From Muricoccus nepalensis (lineage in GTDB: Bacteria > Pseudomonadota > Alphaproteobacteria > Acetobacterales > Acetobacteraceae), in the NCBI RefSeq assembly GCF_006438825.1, contig NZ_RCZP01000016.1, forward strand, positions 1 to 64,000: a stretch of 64,000 nucleotides of DNA, given 5' to 3'. Of this stretch, positions 1 through 8,958 are shown piece after piece. Each line of letters starts with the position of its first letter. Positions within the stretch are counted from its first letter, which is position 1. The position numbers and the translations under genes were made by a program. The notes under the pieces were generated by a model. It saw nothing but the letters and a program-made list of their open reading frames with translations. It did not search any database and was not told where the DNA came from.

Positions 1-339
1 CCGGCCGCGCCGGCGCCGGCGCCCGCGGCGCCCGCCGCGCCGCGCGCCGCGATCTCGCCGAGCTACAGCGCCCTCATCCAGCAGGCGCTGGCGCGGGTGC
101 AGCGCTACCCCTCGGGCGCGCGGTCCCGCCGGTCGGAGGGGGTGGCCATGGTGCGCTTCACGATGCGGCGCGACGGGTCGGTGGTCACGGCGCGGCTCGC
201 CCGCAGCTCGGGCGACGGCGAGCTGGACGCGGAGGCGGAATCGATGCCGTCCCGCGCGAGCAGCCTGCCGCCGCTTCCCGCGGACTGGCCGGACGCGACG
301 ATGGAGCTGGTGGTGCCGATCCGCTTCGTGCTGCGCTAG
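1..339 (+). CDS. TonB C-terminal domain protein (5' end outside window)
   Basis: The frame is open from base 1 and enters the window in an Ala/Pro-rich linker typical of the periplasm-spanning part of TonB. A compact C-terminal domain follows: a predicted helix (SYSALIQQALARVQRYP), then VRFTMRRDGSVVTARLARSSG and a final strand ending [12 protein letters not shown]. This matches the TonB/TolA C-terminal fold that couples the ExbBD proton-motive complex to outer-membrane receptors. The N-terminal membrane anchor must lie upstream. Its stop overlaps the stop of the convergent TlpA-like gene in the shared bases CTAG. The family is fairly sure; the partner receptor is unknown. Confidence 0.72.
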   Translation, partial: PAAPAPAPAAPAAPRAAISPSYSALIQQALARVQRYPSGARSRRSEGVAMVRFTMRRDGSVVTARLARSSGDGELDAEAESMPSRASSLPPLPADWPDATMELVVPIRFVLR

Positions 340-899
340 GCTGCCGTCCCGTCCCCGCAGAGCCGCCGCACCTCGGCCAGCAGCGCGTCGCCGTCCCAGG
401 CGGCGCCGCCCTCCAGCCGGGCGCGCTCCCGCCCCTGGCGGTCGATCAGCACCGTCGTCGGCAGGCCGCGGGCGCCGAGCGCGCGGGTCGCGGCCGAGTT
501 GGGGTCGAGCCAGACGCCGAGGTTCCTCACCCCCGTGCGCGCGTAGAAGGGCTCCACCATCGCGCGCCCGCCGCGGTCCGAGGAGGCGGGGACGACGAGG
601 ATGCCGTCGCCGGCCACCAGCCCCGCGAGCCGGTCGAGCGCCGGCATCTCCTCCACGCAGGGCGGGCACCAGGTGGCCCAGAGGTTCAGCACGATTCCCT
701 TGCCCGCGAAGAAGGGGATCTCGCGCCTCGCGCCCTCCGGGTCGGTCAGGGCGAGGGCGGGCAGGGGCTTCGGCCCCTCCACCCGCAGCGTGCCCGTGCC
801 TTGCGCCCGCGCTGGACGGGGCGCGAGGCCCGCGCCTAGTGTCCCGCCCGAGAAGAGGCCCGCTGTGAGGGCCAGATGGCCGCGACGGCCGTAATCCAT
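336..899 (-). CDS. TlpA/ResA-like periplasmic thioredoxin-fold protein
   Basis: A protein of 187 residues with a twin-arginine-like N-terminus ([11 protein letters not shown]), an Ala/Gly-rich hydrophobic stretch and a likely cleavage after PARAQ near residue 33. The thioredoxin fold carries the redox motif WATWCPPC (Cys78 and Cys81) and the cis-Pro loop GLPTTVLID, as in TlpA/ResA proteins that reduce periplasmic disulfides, often for cytochrome c maturation. The start is ATG at 899 with GAGGAGG upstream; GTG at 902 is an alternative. The frame stays open far upstream through argH, but that part is antisense. It is divergent from argH, and the 5' ends overlap if argH starts at 876. Confidence 0.85.
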   Translation of the reverse strand: MDYGRRGHLALTAGLFSGGTLGAGLAPRPARAQGTGTLRVEGPKPLPALALTDPEGARREIPFFAGKGIVLNLWATWCPPCVEEMPALDRLAGLVAGDGILVVPASSDRGGRAMVEPFYARTGVRNLGVWLDPNSAATRALGARGLPTTVLIDRQGRERARLEGGAAWDGDALLAEVRRLCGDGTAA

Positions 900-2336
900 C
901 ACCGAGAGACCTCCTCGCCCGTGCCCGACGACCAGCCGAACATCGCCAACGCCGCCGACGTTAACTCGGCCTGGGGCGGCCGCTACGCCGCCGGCCCCTC
1001 CGCCATCATGCAGGCGATCAACGCCTCCATCGGCTTCGACCGCAAGATGTGGCGCCAGGACATCCGCGGAAGCCTCGCCCATGCCGCCATGCTCGCGCAT
1101 GTGGGGATCATCTCCGCGGACGACGAGGCCGCGATCCGCGAGGGGCTGACGGCCATCGGCGCCGAGATCGAAGCGGGCGGCTTTCCCTTCAGCGAGGCGC
1201 TGGAGGACATCCACATGAACATCGAGGCCCGCCTGACCGAGCGCATCGGCGAGGCCGGCAAGCGCCTGCACACCGCGCGCAGCCGCAACGACCAGGTGGC
1301 GCTCGACGTCCGCCTCTGGACGCGGGACGCGATCGACGGGCTGGACGCCCAGGTCGCGGACGTGATGCGCGCCTTCGCGGAGCGCGCGGCCGAGCACGCG
1401 GGCACGGTGATGCCGGGCTTCACGCACCTCCAGCCCGCGCAGCCCACCACCTTCGGCCACCACCTGCTCGCCTATGTCGAGATGCTGTCCCGCGACCGCG
1501 GGCGGCTGGCGGATTGCCGGGCGCGGCTGAACGAGAGCCCGCTCGGCGCCGCCGCCCTCTGCGGCACGGGCTTCCCGATCGACCGCCACATGACCGCGGA
1601 GGCGCTCGGCTTCGACCGGCCCACGCGCAACAGCCTCGATTCCGTGGCCTCCCGCGACTTCGCGCTCGAGTTCCTCTCGGCCTGCGCGATCTGCGCGACC
1701 CACCTCTCGCGCTTCGCGGAGGAGGTGGTGATCTGGACGAACCCCTACTTCAACTTCGTGAAGCTGAGCGACGCCTTCACCACCGGCTCCTCCATCATGC
1801 CGCAGAAGCGCAACCCGGACGCGGCGGAGCTGGTGCGGGCCAAGCCCGGGCGGATCACCGGCGCGCTGGTCGGCTTGCTGACGGTCATGAAGGGCCTGCC
1901 GCTGACCTACGGGAAGGACATGCAAGAGGACAAGGAGGGCATCTTCGACGCCGCCGAGAACCTCGCCCTCGCGCTGGCCGCGACCGCCGGCATGGTGCGG
2001 GACCTGCAGCCCGTGGTCGGCCGGATGCAGGAGGCCGCCGGCGCCGGCTTCTCGACGGCCACCGACCTCGCGGACTGGCTGGTGCGGGAGCTGAAGCTTC
2101 CCTTCCGCGACGCCCACCACGCCACCGGCCGCCTCGTCGCCAAGGCCGAGGGCATGGGGGTGGACCTCGCGGGCCTCACCATCACCGAGATGCAGGCGGT
2201 GGAGCCGCGCATCACCGACGGCGTCTTCGGCGTGCTCTCGGTGGCGGCCTCCGTCCGCTCCCGCACCTCCCACGGCGGCACGGCGCCGGGGAACGTGGCG
2301 GCCATGGCGAAGGACTGGCTGGAGCGCCTGGCATGA
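876..2336 (+). CDS. argH: Argininosuccinate lyase
   Basis: A protein of 486 residues that cleaves argininosuccinate into arginine and fumarate, the last step of arginine biosynthesis. It shows the family N-terminus [14 protein letters not shown], the substrate-binding [13 protein letters not shown] segment and the fumarase/aspartase superfamily signature [14 protein letters not shown]. Length is slightly above the usual 460 because of a leader of about 30 residues. GTGAGGG lies 4 bases before ATG 876, which favours that start; GTG at 921 would give a more typical N-terminus but has no clear ribosome site. Its stop overlaps the start of the small lipoprotein gene (ATGA), so they are co-translated. 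TlpA next to argH is a common alphaproteobacterial order. Confidence 0.96.
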   Translation: MAATAVIHHRETSSPVPDDQPNIANAADVNSAWGGRYAAGPSAIMQAINASIGFDRKMWRQDIRGSLAHAAMLAHVGIISADDEAAIREGLTAIGAEIEAGGFPFSEALEDIHMNIEARLTERIGEAGKRLHTARSRNDQVALDVRLWTRDAIDGLDAQVADVMRAFAERAAEHAGTVMPGFTHLQPAQPTTFGHHLLAYVEMLSRDRGRLADCRARLNESPLGAAALCGTGFPIDRHMTAEALGFDRPTRNSLDSVASRDFALEFLSACAICATHLSRFAEEVVIWTNPYFNFVKLSDAFTTGSSIMPQKRNPDAAELVRAKPGRITGALVGLLTVMKGLPLTYGKDMQEDKEGIFDAAENLALALAATAGMVRDLQPVVGRMQEAAGAGFSTATDLADWLVRELKLPFRDAHHATGRLVAKAEGMGVDLAGLTITEMQAVEPRITDGVFGVLSVAASVRSRTSHGGTAPGNVAAMAKDWLERLA

Positions 2337-2548
2337 GGGCGCGGCCGGCCCGCGCCGCGGCCCTGCTCGCGCTCGCCGCCGCCCTCGTCCTGCCCGGCTG
2401 CGGCCGCGTCGGGCCGGTGCGGGCGAAGGGGCCGCCGGAGAGGATCGTCTATCCCCGCTCCTACCCCTACTTCCCGCCCGCGACGCCCAGCCCCGCGCCC
2501 GCCAGCGGGGGCGAGCTGCCGCTGGAGCGGCCGGGCATCACCCGCTAG
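2333..2548 (+). CDS. Small LptM/YifL-like lipoprotein
   Basis: A 71-residue protein beginning [17 protein letters not shown] with a lipobox ending in LPGC, then CGRVGPV, which resembles the Cys-Gly-x-x-Gly-Pro start of LptM (YifL), the small lipoprotein that helps LptD oxidation and assembly in Enterobacteria. The rest is Pro-rich and probably unfolded. Its ATG overlaps the argH stop, and in many Proteobacteria a similar gene sits between argH and lysA. Here lysA does not follow. Function is inferred from position and lipobox only. Confidence 0.7.
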   Translation: MRARPARAAALLALAAALVLPGCGRVGPVRAKGPPERIVYPRSYPYFPPATPSPAPASGGELPLERPGITR

Positions 2549-2557
2549 GGCGCGGCC

Positions 2558-2713
2558 GTGCGGAGCCTCGCGCTGCTGCTGATGGCCGCGGGCGGCCTGG
2601 GGGTGGTGGCGACCCTCGTCCTCGCGGCCGCCGGCGACACGCCGCGGGCGGGCCAGGCGGCGGGGGCGGCCTCCTCCGCGCTCGTCCTCGGCTTCGTGCT
2701 CTACCGGCGGTGA
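2558..2713 (+). CDS. Small two-segment membrane protein, unknown function
   Basis: A 51-residue frame starting at GTG with AGGG seven bases upstream. It has two hydrophobic stretches, SLALLLMAAGGLGVVATLVL and an Ala-rich one ending ALVLGFVLY, joined by a short polar loop (GDTPRAGQ), and finishes YRR, so both ends may be cytoplasmic. It begins 10 bases after the lipoprotein gene and is probably in the argH operon. No family was recognised; the frame could be spurious in such GC-rich DNA, though its membrane-like pattern argues for a gene. Confidence 0.42.
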   Translation: MRSLALLLMAAGGLGVVATLVLAAAGDTPRAGQAAGAASSALVLGFVLYRR

Positions 2714-2920
2714 GAGGGGGGCGCCGGGGCGGTTTTCGCGGGCTTGCAGGGCTGGGATGCGAAGCCACCGGTTGTTCCCGGCGCGTGAAGGGCCGATATG
2801 GCGGCTTCCGGGGAGGACACTCGCCCCCGGCCCCCGAACGCGCCGCCCCCCCGCGCCACGACGTGCCCTGACGCACGCCGGAGCCGCGATCAGGCGCCCC
2901 TTCTTCATGGACGCCTGACG

Positions 2921-4684
2921 ATGTCATTCGATTCCCTGCCCCCGCCGCTGCGCGACGCGCTGTCCGCCCGCGGCTACGCCACCCCCACCCCGGTCCAGGC
3001 CGCGGTCCTCGCGGACGGCACCGCGGGCCGCGACCTGCTGGTCTCCGCCCGCACCGGGTCCGGCAAGACCGTCGCCTACGGCCTCGCCATGGCCGGCGAC
3101 CTGTTGGGCGAGGCCCCGCGCCTGCCCGCGCCCGGCCACCCGCTGGCCCTCATCGTCGCGCCGACGCGCGAGCTGGCGCTGCAGGTGAAGACCGAGCTCA
3201 CCTGGCTCTACGGCCCCTCGGGCGGGCGCATCGCCTCCTGCGTCGGCGGCATGGACCCCGTCGCCGAGCGCCGCGCGCTGTCGGCCGGCGTGCACATCGC
3301 GGTCGGCACCCCCGGCCGCGTGCGCGACCACATCGAGCGCGGCAACCTCAAGACCGAGGCCGTGCGCGTCGTCGTGCTCGACGAGGCCGACGAGATGCTC
3401 GACCTCGGCTTCCGCGAGGAGCTGGAGGCGATCCTCGGCGCCCTGCCGGAGGCGCGCCGCACGCTGCTCTTCTCCGCCACCGTGCCGCGCCCGATCGCGC
3501 AGATGGCGAAGCAGTTCCAGCGCGACGCGCTGCGCATCGAGGCGACCTCGGGCGACGAGCCGCACGGCGACATCACCTACCGCGCCGCCCTCGTGGCCTC
3601 CGGCGACGTGGAGCGCGCGGTGGTGAACGCGCTGCGCCTCGAGGACGCGCCGATCTCGATGGTGTTCTGCGCCACCCGCGCCGCCGTCTCCCGCCTGCAC
3701 GGCAACCTTTCCGAGCGCGGCTTCGCGACCGTGGCCCTCTCGGGCGAGCTGTCCCAGGCGGAGCGCACCCGCGCGCTGCAGAGCCTGCGCGACGGGCACG
3801 TGCGGATCTGCGTGGCGACCGACGTGGCCGCCCGCGGCATCGACCTGCCGGAGCTCGACCTCGTCATCCACGCGGAGCTGCCGCGCGACCCCGACACGCT
3901 GCTGCACCGCTCCGGCCGCACGGGCCGCGCGGGGCGCAAGGGCACCAGCCTGCTCATCGTGCCGCCCTCCCGCCGCCGCATCGCCGAGCGCCTTCTCTCG
4001 ACGGCCCGCGTCGAGGCGGTCTGGGGCCCGGCGCCCTCCGCCGAGGCGGTCCGCGCCAAGGACGCCGAGCGCATCGCCGCCAAGGCCCGCGACCTGCTGA
4101 CCGAGGAGCCCGCCGAGGAGGATCTCGCGATCGCTCGGAGCCTCGTCGGCGCGGCCCTGCCGGGCGCGACGCTGACCGGCGCCCCCGCGCCGAGCAACGA
4201 CGACGCCTCCTGGAGCCGCCCGGCCGGGGAGGCCCCCGCCGAAAAGCCCGCCGCCGCCGACCCGCTGGCGCTCGCGACGGCGCTGGTGAAGCTCATGCGC
4301 GCGCCCCTGCCGGCGCCGGAGGAGCTCACCTCCGTCACCGCCGAGCGCGCCCGCCGCCCGGTGGACGGCCCGCGCGACGCCGGCGGCCCGCCGCCGCCCT
4401 CCGAGGGCGCGTGGTTCCGCCTCAACGTCGGCCGCGACGGCCAGGCGGACCCGCGCTGGCTGCTGCCCTTCCTGTGCAAGCGCGGCGACGTCTCCCGCGC
4501 GGAGATCGGGCGCATCCGCATCCTCGGGCGCGAGACGCAGGTGGAGGTGGCCCCCTACGCCGCCGCGCACTTCGCGGCCAACGCCCGCAAGCCCGGCGCG
4601 GACGACGCGCATATCCGGGTCGAGGCCATGCAGCCGCTGCCGCGGAGCAGCGCCCCGCGCGCGCCGAAGCACCGCCGGGCCTGA
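2921..4684 (+). CDS. DEAD-box ATP-dependent RNA helicase with DbpA-type RNA-binding tail
   Basis: A 587-residue protein with all core helicase motifs: Q motif (TPTPVQAAVL), motif I ARTGSGKT (Lys49), PTRELALQ, TPGR, DEAD at residues 154-157, SAT in LFSATVP, ATDVAARGID and HRSGRTGRAG. After a linker rich in Ala and Pro (about 400-495), residues near 505-580 (WFRLNVGRDGQADPRWLLPF) match the DbpA/DeaD RNA-binding domain, which points to ribosome assembly or RNA unwinding. MSFDSLPPPL at 2921 gives the usual N-terminus; an upstream in-frame ATG at 2798 adds a low-complexity leader. A strong intrinsic terminator follows. Confidence 0.93.
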   Translation: MSFDSLPPPLRDALSARGYATPTPVQAAVLADGTAGRDLLVSARTGSGKTVAYGLAMAGDLLGEAPRLPAPGHPLALIVAPTRELALQVKTELTWLYGPSGGRIASCVGGMDPVAERRALSAGVHIAVGTPGRVRDHIERGNLKTEAVRVVVLDEADEMLDLGFREELEAILGALPEARRTLLFSATVPRPIAQMAKQFQRDALRIEATSGDEPHGDITYRAALVASGDVERAVVNALRLEDAPISMVFCATRAAVSRLHGNLSERGFATVALSGELSQAERTRALQSLRDGHVRICVATDVAARGIDLPELDLVIHAELPRDPDTLLHRSGRTGRAGRKGTSLLIVPPSRRRIAERLLSTARVEAVWGPAPSAEAVRAKDAERIAAKARDLLTEEPAEEDLAIARSLVGAALPGATLTGAPAPSNDDASWSRPAGEAPAEKPAAADPLALATALVKLMRAPLPAPEELTSVTAERARRPVDGPRDAGGPPPPSEGAWFRLNVGRDGQADPRWLLPFLCKRGDVSRAEIGRIRILGRETQVEVAPYAAAHFAANARKPGADDAHIRVEAMQPLPRSSAPRAPKHRRA

Positions 4685-4703
4685 CACCGGGTTCTGATCG
4701 AAG

Positions 4704-4734
4704 GGGCGGCGGGGAGACCCGCCGCCCTTTTTTT
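4704..4734 (+). terminator. Intrinsic terminator after the helicase gene
   Basis: A perfect 10-base-pair stem (GGGCGGCGGG / CCCGCCGCCC) with loop GAGA, directly followed by seven T residues. It starts 20 bases after the helicase stop and separates it from the convergent Na/Pi transporter gene. It is the clearest Rho-independent terminator seen in the window. Confidence 0.93.
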
Positions 4735-4766
4735 GTGCGCGGCGTCCTCGGGAGGCCGCGCCTCTC

Positions 4767-6419
4767 TCAGGCCGCCGGCGCCCGCCGCAGCCGGCTGACC
4801 CGCAGCAGCCCCTCGCGCTCCAGCAGCGGGTGGGCGAGGGCGGCGAGGTGGCCGGCGATGCCCTTGAGGTCGCGCGTCACGTCCAGCGCCAGGCGGGCGG
4901 TGGCGGCGGAGGCGTCGTCGGCGCTGCGGCCGAGGCGGTCGGCGGCGTCGCGCTCGGCCCGGCGCCAGGCCTCCTTCTCCACGACGAGCTGGCGGGCGGC
5001 CGCCGTGTCCCCGCCCATGAAGACCGCGACCGCGAGGCGGAGCTGGGCGATGGCGCGGCCGTAGAGGGCGGCGAGCTCGTCCGCGAGGGCGGGCGGGAGC
5101 TGCGTGCCGCGGCGGGCGGCGCGGGTGGCGTGGCGGGCGAGGCCCCGCTCCACGATGTCGCCGACGTGCTCGAGGACGATGGCGAGGTCGCGGATCTCCT
5201 CGAGGCGCGTGGCCTCGGCGGGGGTGAGGTCCTCCCGCGGCAGGGCCGCGAGGTAGGCGTGGACGGCGTGGTGGAGGTTGTCCACGACGTCGTCGCGCCG
5301 GGCGGTGGCGCGGGCGCGCTCGATGTCGGCGCGGCGCAGCGCGGCGGCGGCGTCGCGCAGCATGGCCTCGACCTCGTCCGCGATGCGCAGCGCCTCGCGC
5401 GCGGCGTTGGCGAGGGCGACGGCGGGGGTCGCGAAGGCCTCGGTGTCGAGGTAGCGGGGCGCGGCAGCGTCGGCCGCGGCGGGCGGCGCGGGGAGGAGGC
5501 GGGCGAGGGCGCGGGCGAAGGGCGCGAGGAGCGGGAGCGTCGCGGCCGCGAGGAGGAGGTTGAAGGCGAGGTGCGCGTTGGCGACCAGCCGCGCCGGCGC
5601 GGGGTCGAGCGCGTGCAGCGCCGCGGTGAGCGGGCCGAGGAGCGCGAGGGCGAGGAGGGCTCCCGCCGCGCGGTTGAGGAGGTTGCCCAGCGGCAGGCGC
5701 TGGCGCGAGAGGTCCCGCGCGTCCCCGCGGGCCGCGAGCACGGGGGTGACGGCGCTGCCGAGGTTGGCGCCGACGACCATGGCGACCGCGGCCTCGGGCG
5801 TCAGCGCGCCGGCCCCGGCGAGCGAGCCCACGAGGAGCACGGCCGCGACCGAGGAGTGCATGGCCCAGGCGAGGGCGGCCGCGACGAGCAGGTTCAGCAG
5901 CGGCGACCCCGCGAGGAGGTGCAGCACCTCCCGGAAGGCCGGGGAGGCCTGGAGGGGCGCCATGCTGTCGAGCATGAGGTGCAGGGCCGCGAGCATGAGG
6001 CCGAGCCCCATCACGGCGCGCCCGGCCTCGCGCTGGCGCAGCGCCTGGCGGCGGTAGGCGGCCCAGCCGAGAAAGAGGAGGGCGGGGAAGACCGCGCGGA
6101 CGTCGAAGGAGAGGAGCTGGACGATCAGCGCCGTGCCCACGTTGGCGCCGAGCATGGCGGCGAGCGCGGGTTCCAGGCCGAGGGTGCCGCGGGCGGCGAG
6201 GCCCCCCACCATGAGGGCGGCGGCGGTGCTGCTCTGTAGGGCGGCGGTGACGCCGAGGCCGGCGAGGAAGGCGCGGGGGCGGGAGCCGAGGGCGACGCCG
6301 ACCGTGCGGCGGAGGTTGGCCCCGAAGGCGCGCTCCACGCCGCGCTGCACGAGGTGCAGGCCGAAGAGGAGAAGGGCGGCCTCCCCCGCGAGTTCGATCA
6401 GCAGTCGGAGTGCGTCCAA
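4767..6419 (-). CDS. Na+/phosphate cotransporter (NptA type) with PhoU-like C-terminus
   Basis: A 550-residue inner-membrane protein. Residues about 1-330 hold two copies of the Na/Pi cotransporter repeat with QSS motifs (TAALQSSTAAALMVGG and a matching MHSSVAAVLLVGS) and repeated GANVGTA / GANLGSA segments; residues about 350-550 are helical and PhoU-like. This is the NptA/YjbB layout, which moves phosphate with sodium. The start chosen is TTG at 6419, with GGGAGG five bases upstream; the in-frame ATG at 6515 would add 32 polar residues ahead of the first membrane segment. Divergent from the DapA-family gene; direction of transport cannot be read from sequence. Confidence 0.88.
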   Translation of the reverse strand: MDALRLLIELAGEAALLLFGLHLVQRGVERAFGANLRRTVGVALGSRPRAFLAGLGVTAALQSSTAAALMVGGLAARGTLGLEPALAAMLGANVGTALIVQLLSFDVRAVFPALLFLGWAAYRRQALRQREAGRAVMGLGLMLAALHLMLDSMAPLQASPAFREVLHLLAGSPLLNLLVAAALAWAMHSSVAAVLLVGSLAGAGALTPEAAVAMVVGANLGSAVTPVLAARGDARDLSRQRLPLGNLLNRAAGALLALALLGPLTAALHALDPAPARLVANAHLAFNLLLAAATLPLLAPFARALARLLPAPPAAADAAAPRYLDTEAFATPAVALANAAREALRIADEVEAMLRDAAAALRRADIERARATARRDDVVDNLHHAVHAYLAALPREDLTPAEATRLEEIRDLAIVLEHVGDIVERGLARHATRAARRGTQLPPALADELAALYGRAIAQLRLAVAVFMGGDTAAARQLVVEKEAWRRAERDAADRLGRSADDASAATARLALDVTRDLKGIAGHLAALAHPLLEREGLLRVSRLRRAPAA

Positions 6420-6582
6420 TCGGGCCTCCCGGTAAAGCGTACCATATAGGCGCGCCGCCCGCCGGATTGCACGCGGGATGTGGAAGGCCGGGCATGGCGG
6501 CGTGGAAGGCTGCACGCCGCCCGGGCTTCCCCCGACGCCGCCCCTGCCGATAGGCTGCGCCCCTCAACCCCGGGGAGCGGCC

Positions 6583-7563
6583 ATGAGCGGGACCTATGAC
6601 CGGGCGGGCGCCAAGGAATTCGCCCGCGCCCACCTGCGCGGCCTCTGGTGCGCGGCGCCCACCCCGATGCGGGCGGACCGGTCCGTCGACGAGGCAGGGT
6701 TCCGGGCCAACCTGCGGCACTGGTTCACCGAGCTGGGCGTGGACGGGGTCTTCGTGGCGGGCAAGCAGGGGGAGTTCTTCTCGCTCTCAGTCGCGGAGCG
6801 GAAGCGGCTGTTCACGGTGGCGGCGGAGGTGGCGCGGGCCTGCGGCAAGGGGACGATCATGTCCTGCTCCGACCAGAACCTCGACACGGTGCTGGAGCTG
6901 GCGGCGCACGCGGAGGGCTGCGGCGCCGACTTCATCGTGGTGCACGCCCCGGTGCTGCACTTCCTGCACGATCGCGACGAGACGCTGGTCGCCTACTACC
7001 GCCACATCGCCGAGCGGACGCGGCTCGGCATCGCCCTGTGGTCGCACCCGGACAGCGGCTACCTGATGAGCCCGGACCTCTGCCTGCGCATCGCCGGGAT
7101 CCCGAGCGTGGTGGCGATCAAGTACTCCGTGCCGCGGGCGATGTACTCGGAGCTGTCCCGCCGCGCCGGGGACGCGCTGCTGGTGAGCACGGCGAGCGAG
7201 GAGGAGTGGCTGGACAACATCCTCGAGCTGGGATGGCGGCTCTATCTCTGCTCCTCCCCGCCCGCGATGCTCCAGGCGGCAGGGGATACCCGGATGCGGG
7301 AGTACACGGACCTGGCCTTCGCCGGGCGGGCGGAGGCGGCGCGGCGGGTCTTCGACAGCCTGGCCCCGGTGCGGCAGGCCATCCGCTCCACCAAGCCGGG
7401 CGGCAAGCCGCCGGCGCACACGAAGTACTGGATGGAACTGCTGGGCCAGGCGGGCGGGCCCGTGCGGCGACCGATGCTGGACCTGACCGAGGCGGAGCGG
7501 GCGGCGACGCGGGCGGCCTTCGAGGGCTGCGGGCTGCGGCCGGTGCGGCAGGCGGCGGAATAG
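6583..7563 (+). CDS. DapA/N-acetylneuraminate lyase family protein with altered active-site motifs
   Basis: A 326-residue TIM-barrel aldolase-class protein. The Schiff-base lysine is clear (VVAIKYS, Lys180). Two family landmarks are changed: the carboxylate-binding GTTGE loop is GKQGEFFSLS (residues 60-69), and the segment that holds the catalytic tyrosine (YNVP in DapA) reads LWSHPDSGY, putting Trp153 at the tyrosine position. It therefore probably does not make dihydrodipicolinate. It is the first gene of a catabolic block, 10 bases before a 3-hydroxyanthranilate dioxygenase, so a retro-aldol or hydratase-aldolase step on a ring-cleavage product is plausible (inference). The start has GGGGAG upstream. 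Confidence 0.85.
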   Translation: MSGTYDRAGAKEFARAHLRGLWCAAPTPMRADRSVDEAGFRANLRHWFTELGVDGVFVAGKQGEFFSLSVAERKRLFTVAAEVARACGKGTIMSCSDQNLDTVLELAAHAEGCGADFIVVHAPVLHFLHDRDETLVAYYRHIAERTRLGIALWSHPDSGYLMSPDLCLRIAGIPSVVAIKYSVPRAMYSELSRRAGDALLVSTASEEEWLDNILELGWRLYLCSSPPAMLQAAGDTRMREYTDLAFAGRAEAARRVFDSLAPVRQAIRSTKPGGKPPAHTKYWMELLGQAGGPVRRPMLDLTEAERAATRAAFEGCGLRPVRQAAE

Positions 7564-7573
7564 GGGAGAAGCG

Positions 7574-8110
7574 ATGAGGAAGCCGTTCGACTTCAAGGCC
7601 TGGATCGCGGCGAACGAGCACCTGCTGAAGCCGCCCGTCGGCAACAAGCTGCTCTTCGAGGACGCGGAGACGGTGGTGCAGATCGTCGGCGGGCCGAACC
7701 AGCGCGTCGACTTCCACGACGACCCCGTGGAGGAGTTCTTCTACCAGTTGCGCGGCGACATGGTGCTGAAGGTGTATCTCGACGGCCGCATCCAGGACAT
7801 CCCGATCCGCGAGGGGGAGGTCTTCCTGCTGCCCAAGCACACCCCGCACTCGCCCCAGCGCCCGCAGCCGGGGTCGGTGGGGCTGGTGGTCGAGGGGCGG
7901 CGGCCCGAGGGGTCGAAGGACGCCTTCGAGTGGTACTGTTTCACGTGCAACGGCCGCGTCCACCGGATCGAACTGGTGGTGACGGACATCGTGAAGGACC
8001 TGCCGCCGCTCTATGCCGAGTTCTACGCGAGCGAGGCGAAGCGGACCTGCCCGCGCTGCGGCGCGCTGCACCCCGGCAAGACGCCGCCGGAGGGCTGGGT
8101 GAGCCTGTGA
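7574..8110 (+). CDS. nbaC: 3-Hydroxyanthranilate 3,4-dioxygenase
   Basis: A 178-residue cupin dioxygenase that opens the ring of 3-hydroxyanthranilate to 2-amino-3-carboxymuconate semialdehyde. The residues known from the Cupriavidus enzyme are all present with a constant offset of minus three: Fe ligands His48, Glu54 and His92, substrate residues Arg44, Arg96 and Glu107. The rubredoxin-like second metal site is complete (Cys122, Cys125, Cys159, Cys162 in CFTC and CPRC). GGGGAGAAGCG precedes the ATG. The stop overlaps the next gene start (GTGA), so the pair is translationally coupled. No decarboxylase (ACMSD) or kynureninase gene lies in the window, so the downstream route is open. Confidence 0.95.
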   Translation: MRKPFDFKAWIAANEHLLKPPVGNKLLFEDAETVVQIVGGPNQRVDFHDDPVEEFFYQLRGDMVLKVYLDGRIQDIPIREGEVFLLPKHTPHSPQRPQPGSVGLVVEGRRPEGSKDAFEWYCFTCNGRVHRIELVVTDIVKDLPPLYAEFYASEAKRTCPRCGALHPGKTPPEGWVSL

Positions 8111-8958
8111 TCCGCCACCCCGACGGCAGCGAGGCGCCGCCCCTGCCCGAGACGCGCTTCGCGGAGCTGGACGCGGGGGCGCTCGGCCTCGAGCACGGGC
8201 GGATGTCGTTCATGGAGGCGGGGGAAGGACCGGAGGCGGTGCTGCTGATGCACGGCATCGGCTCCAACGCCACGGGCTGGCGCTTCGTGCTGCCGGCGCT
8301 GGCGCGGCGGGCGCGGGTGATCGCCTGGAACGCGCCGGGCTACTGGCTCTCCGCGGATTTCGCGGCGGAGGCGCCGGCGGCCACCGACTACGCGCGGGCG
8401 GCGGTCGCGCTGCTGGACGCGCTGGGGATCGGACGGGCGCATGTGGTGGGCTCCTCCTTCGGGTCGATGGTGGGGGCGGTGATGGCGGCGGAGCACCCGG
8501 CGCGGGTGGGCCGGCTGGCGCTGCTCGGGGCGTCGCGCGGGCAGCGCTGGAAGCCGGAGGCCGAGCGGGCGCGGATGCTGGCGATGCGGGCCGAGAGCGT
8601 GGCCGAGGGCGGCATGGCGCTGGCGCGGAAGCGCTGGGCGAACCTCGTCGCGCCCGGCACGCCGGAGGCGGTGGCGGAATGGGTGCGGGGGTCCCTGGCG
8701 GCGACCCACGCGAAGGGGCTGATGCGCTCGGCCCGGGCGAGCGACGCGACGGACACGCTGGACTTCGCGCCGCGCATCCGGGCGCCGACCCTCGTGCTGG
8801 TGGGGGCGGAGGACCGGGTGAACCCGCCCGAGGTCAGCCGGGCGCTGGCCGACGCCATTCCCGGCGCGGTGCTGGCGGTGCAGCCGGGCGTCGGGCACCA
8901 GGCGAAGCTGGAGGCCCCCGCCGACACGGTGGCGCGGCTGGAGCGGCACCTGTTCTGA
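8107..8958 (+). CDS. Alpha/beta-fold hydrolase
   Basis: A 283-residue hydrolase of the class that includes C-C bond hydrolases and enol-lactonases. The oxyanion motif LLMHGIGSNATGW comes first, then the nucleophile elbow GSSFG (Ser117), the acid Asp236 in GAEDRVNPP and the base His264 in GVGHQAKLEAP, so the triad is complete. GTG 8107 overlaps the dioxygenase stop, which argues that it acts on the same pathway, perhaps on a ring-cleavage product or an ester or amide substrate. The exact substrate cannot be read from sequence. A 15-base tandem duplication covers its stop codon. Confidence 0.88.
   Translation: MIRHPDGSEAPPLPETRFAELDAGALGLEHGRMSFMEAGEGPEAVLLMHGIGSNATGWRFVLPALARRARVIAWNAPGYWLSADFAAEAPAATDYARAAVALLDALGIGRAHVVGSSFGSMVGAVMAAEHPARVGRLALLGASRGQRWKPEAERARMLAMRAESVAEGGMALARKRWANLVAPGTPEAVAEWVRGSLAATHAKGLMRSARASDATDTLDFAPRIRAPTLVLVGAEDRVNPPEVSRALADAIPGAVLAVQPGVGHQAKLEAPADTVARLERHLF

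Noticed and set aside
336-2273. A 645-codon open frame on the minus strand across argH
   Set aside because: Only the last 187 codons are a real gene (TlpA-like). The rest is antisense to argH and has Arg/Gly/His-rich low-complexity composition typical of GC-rich shadows.
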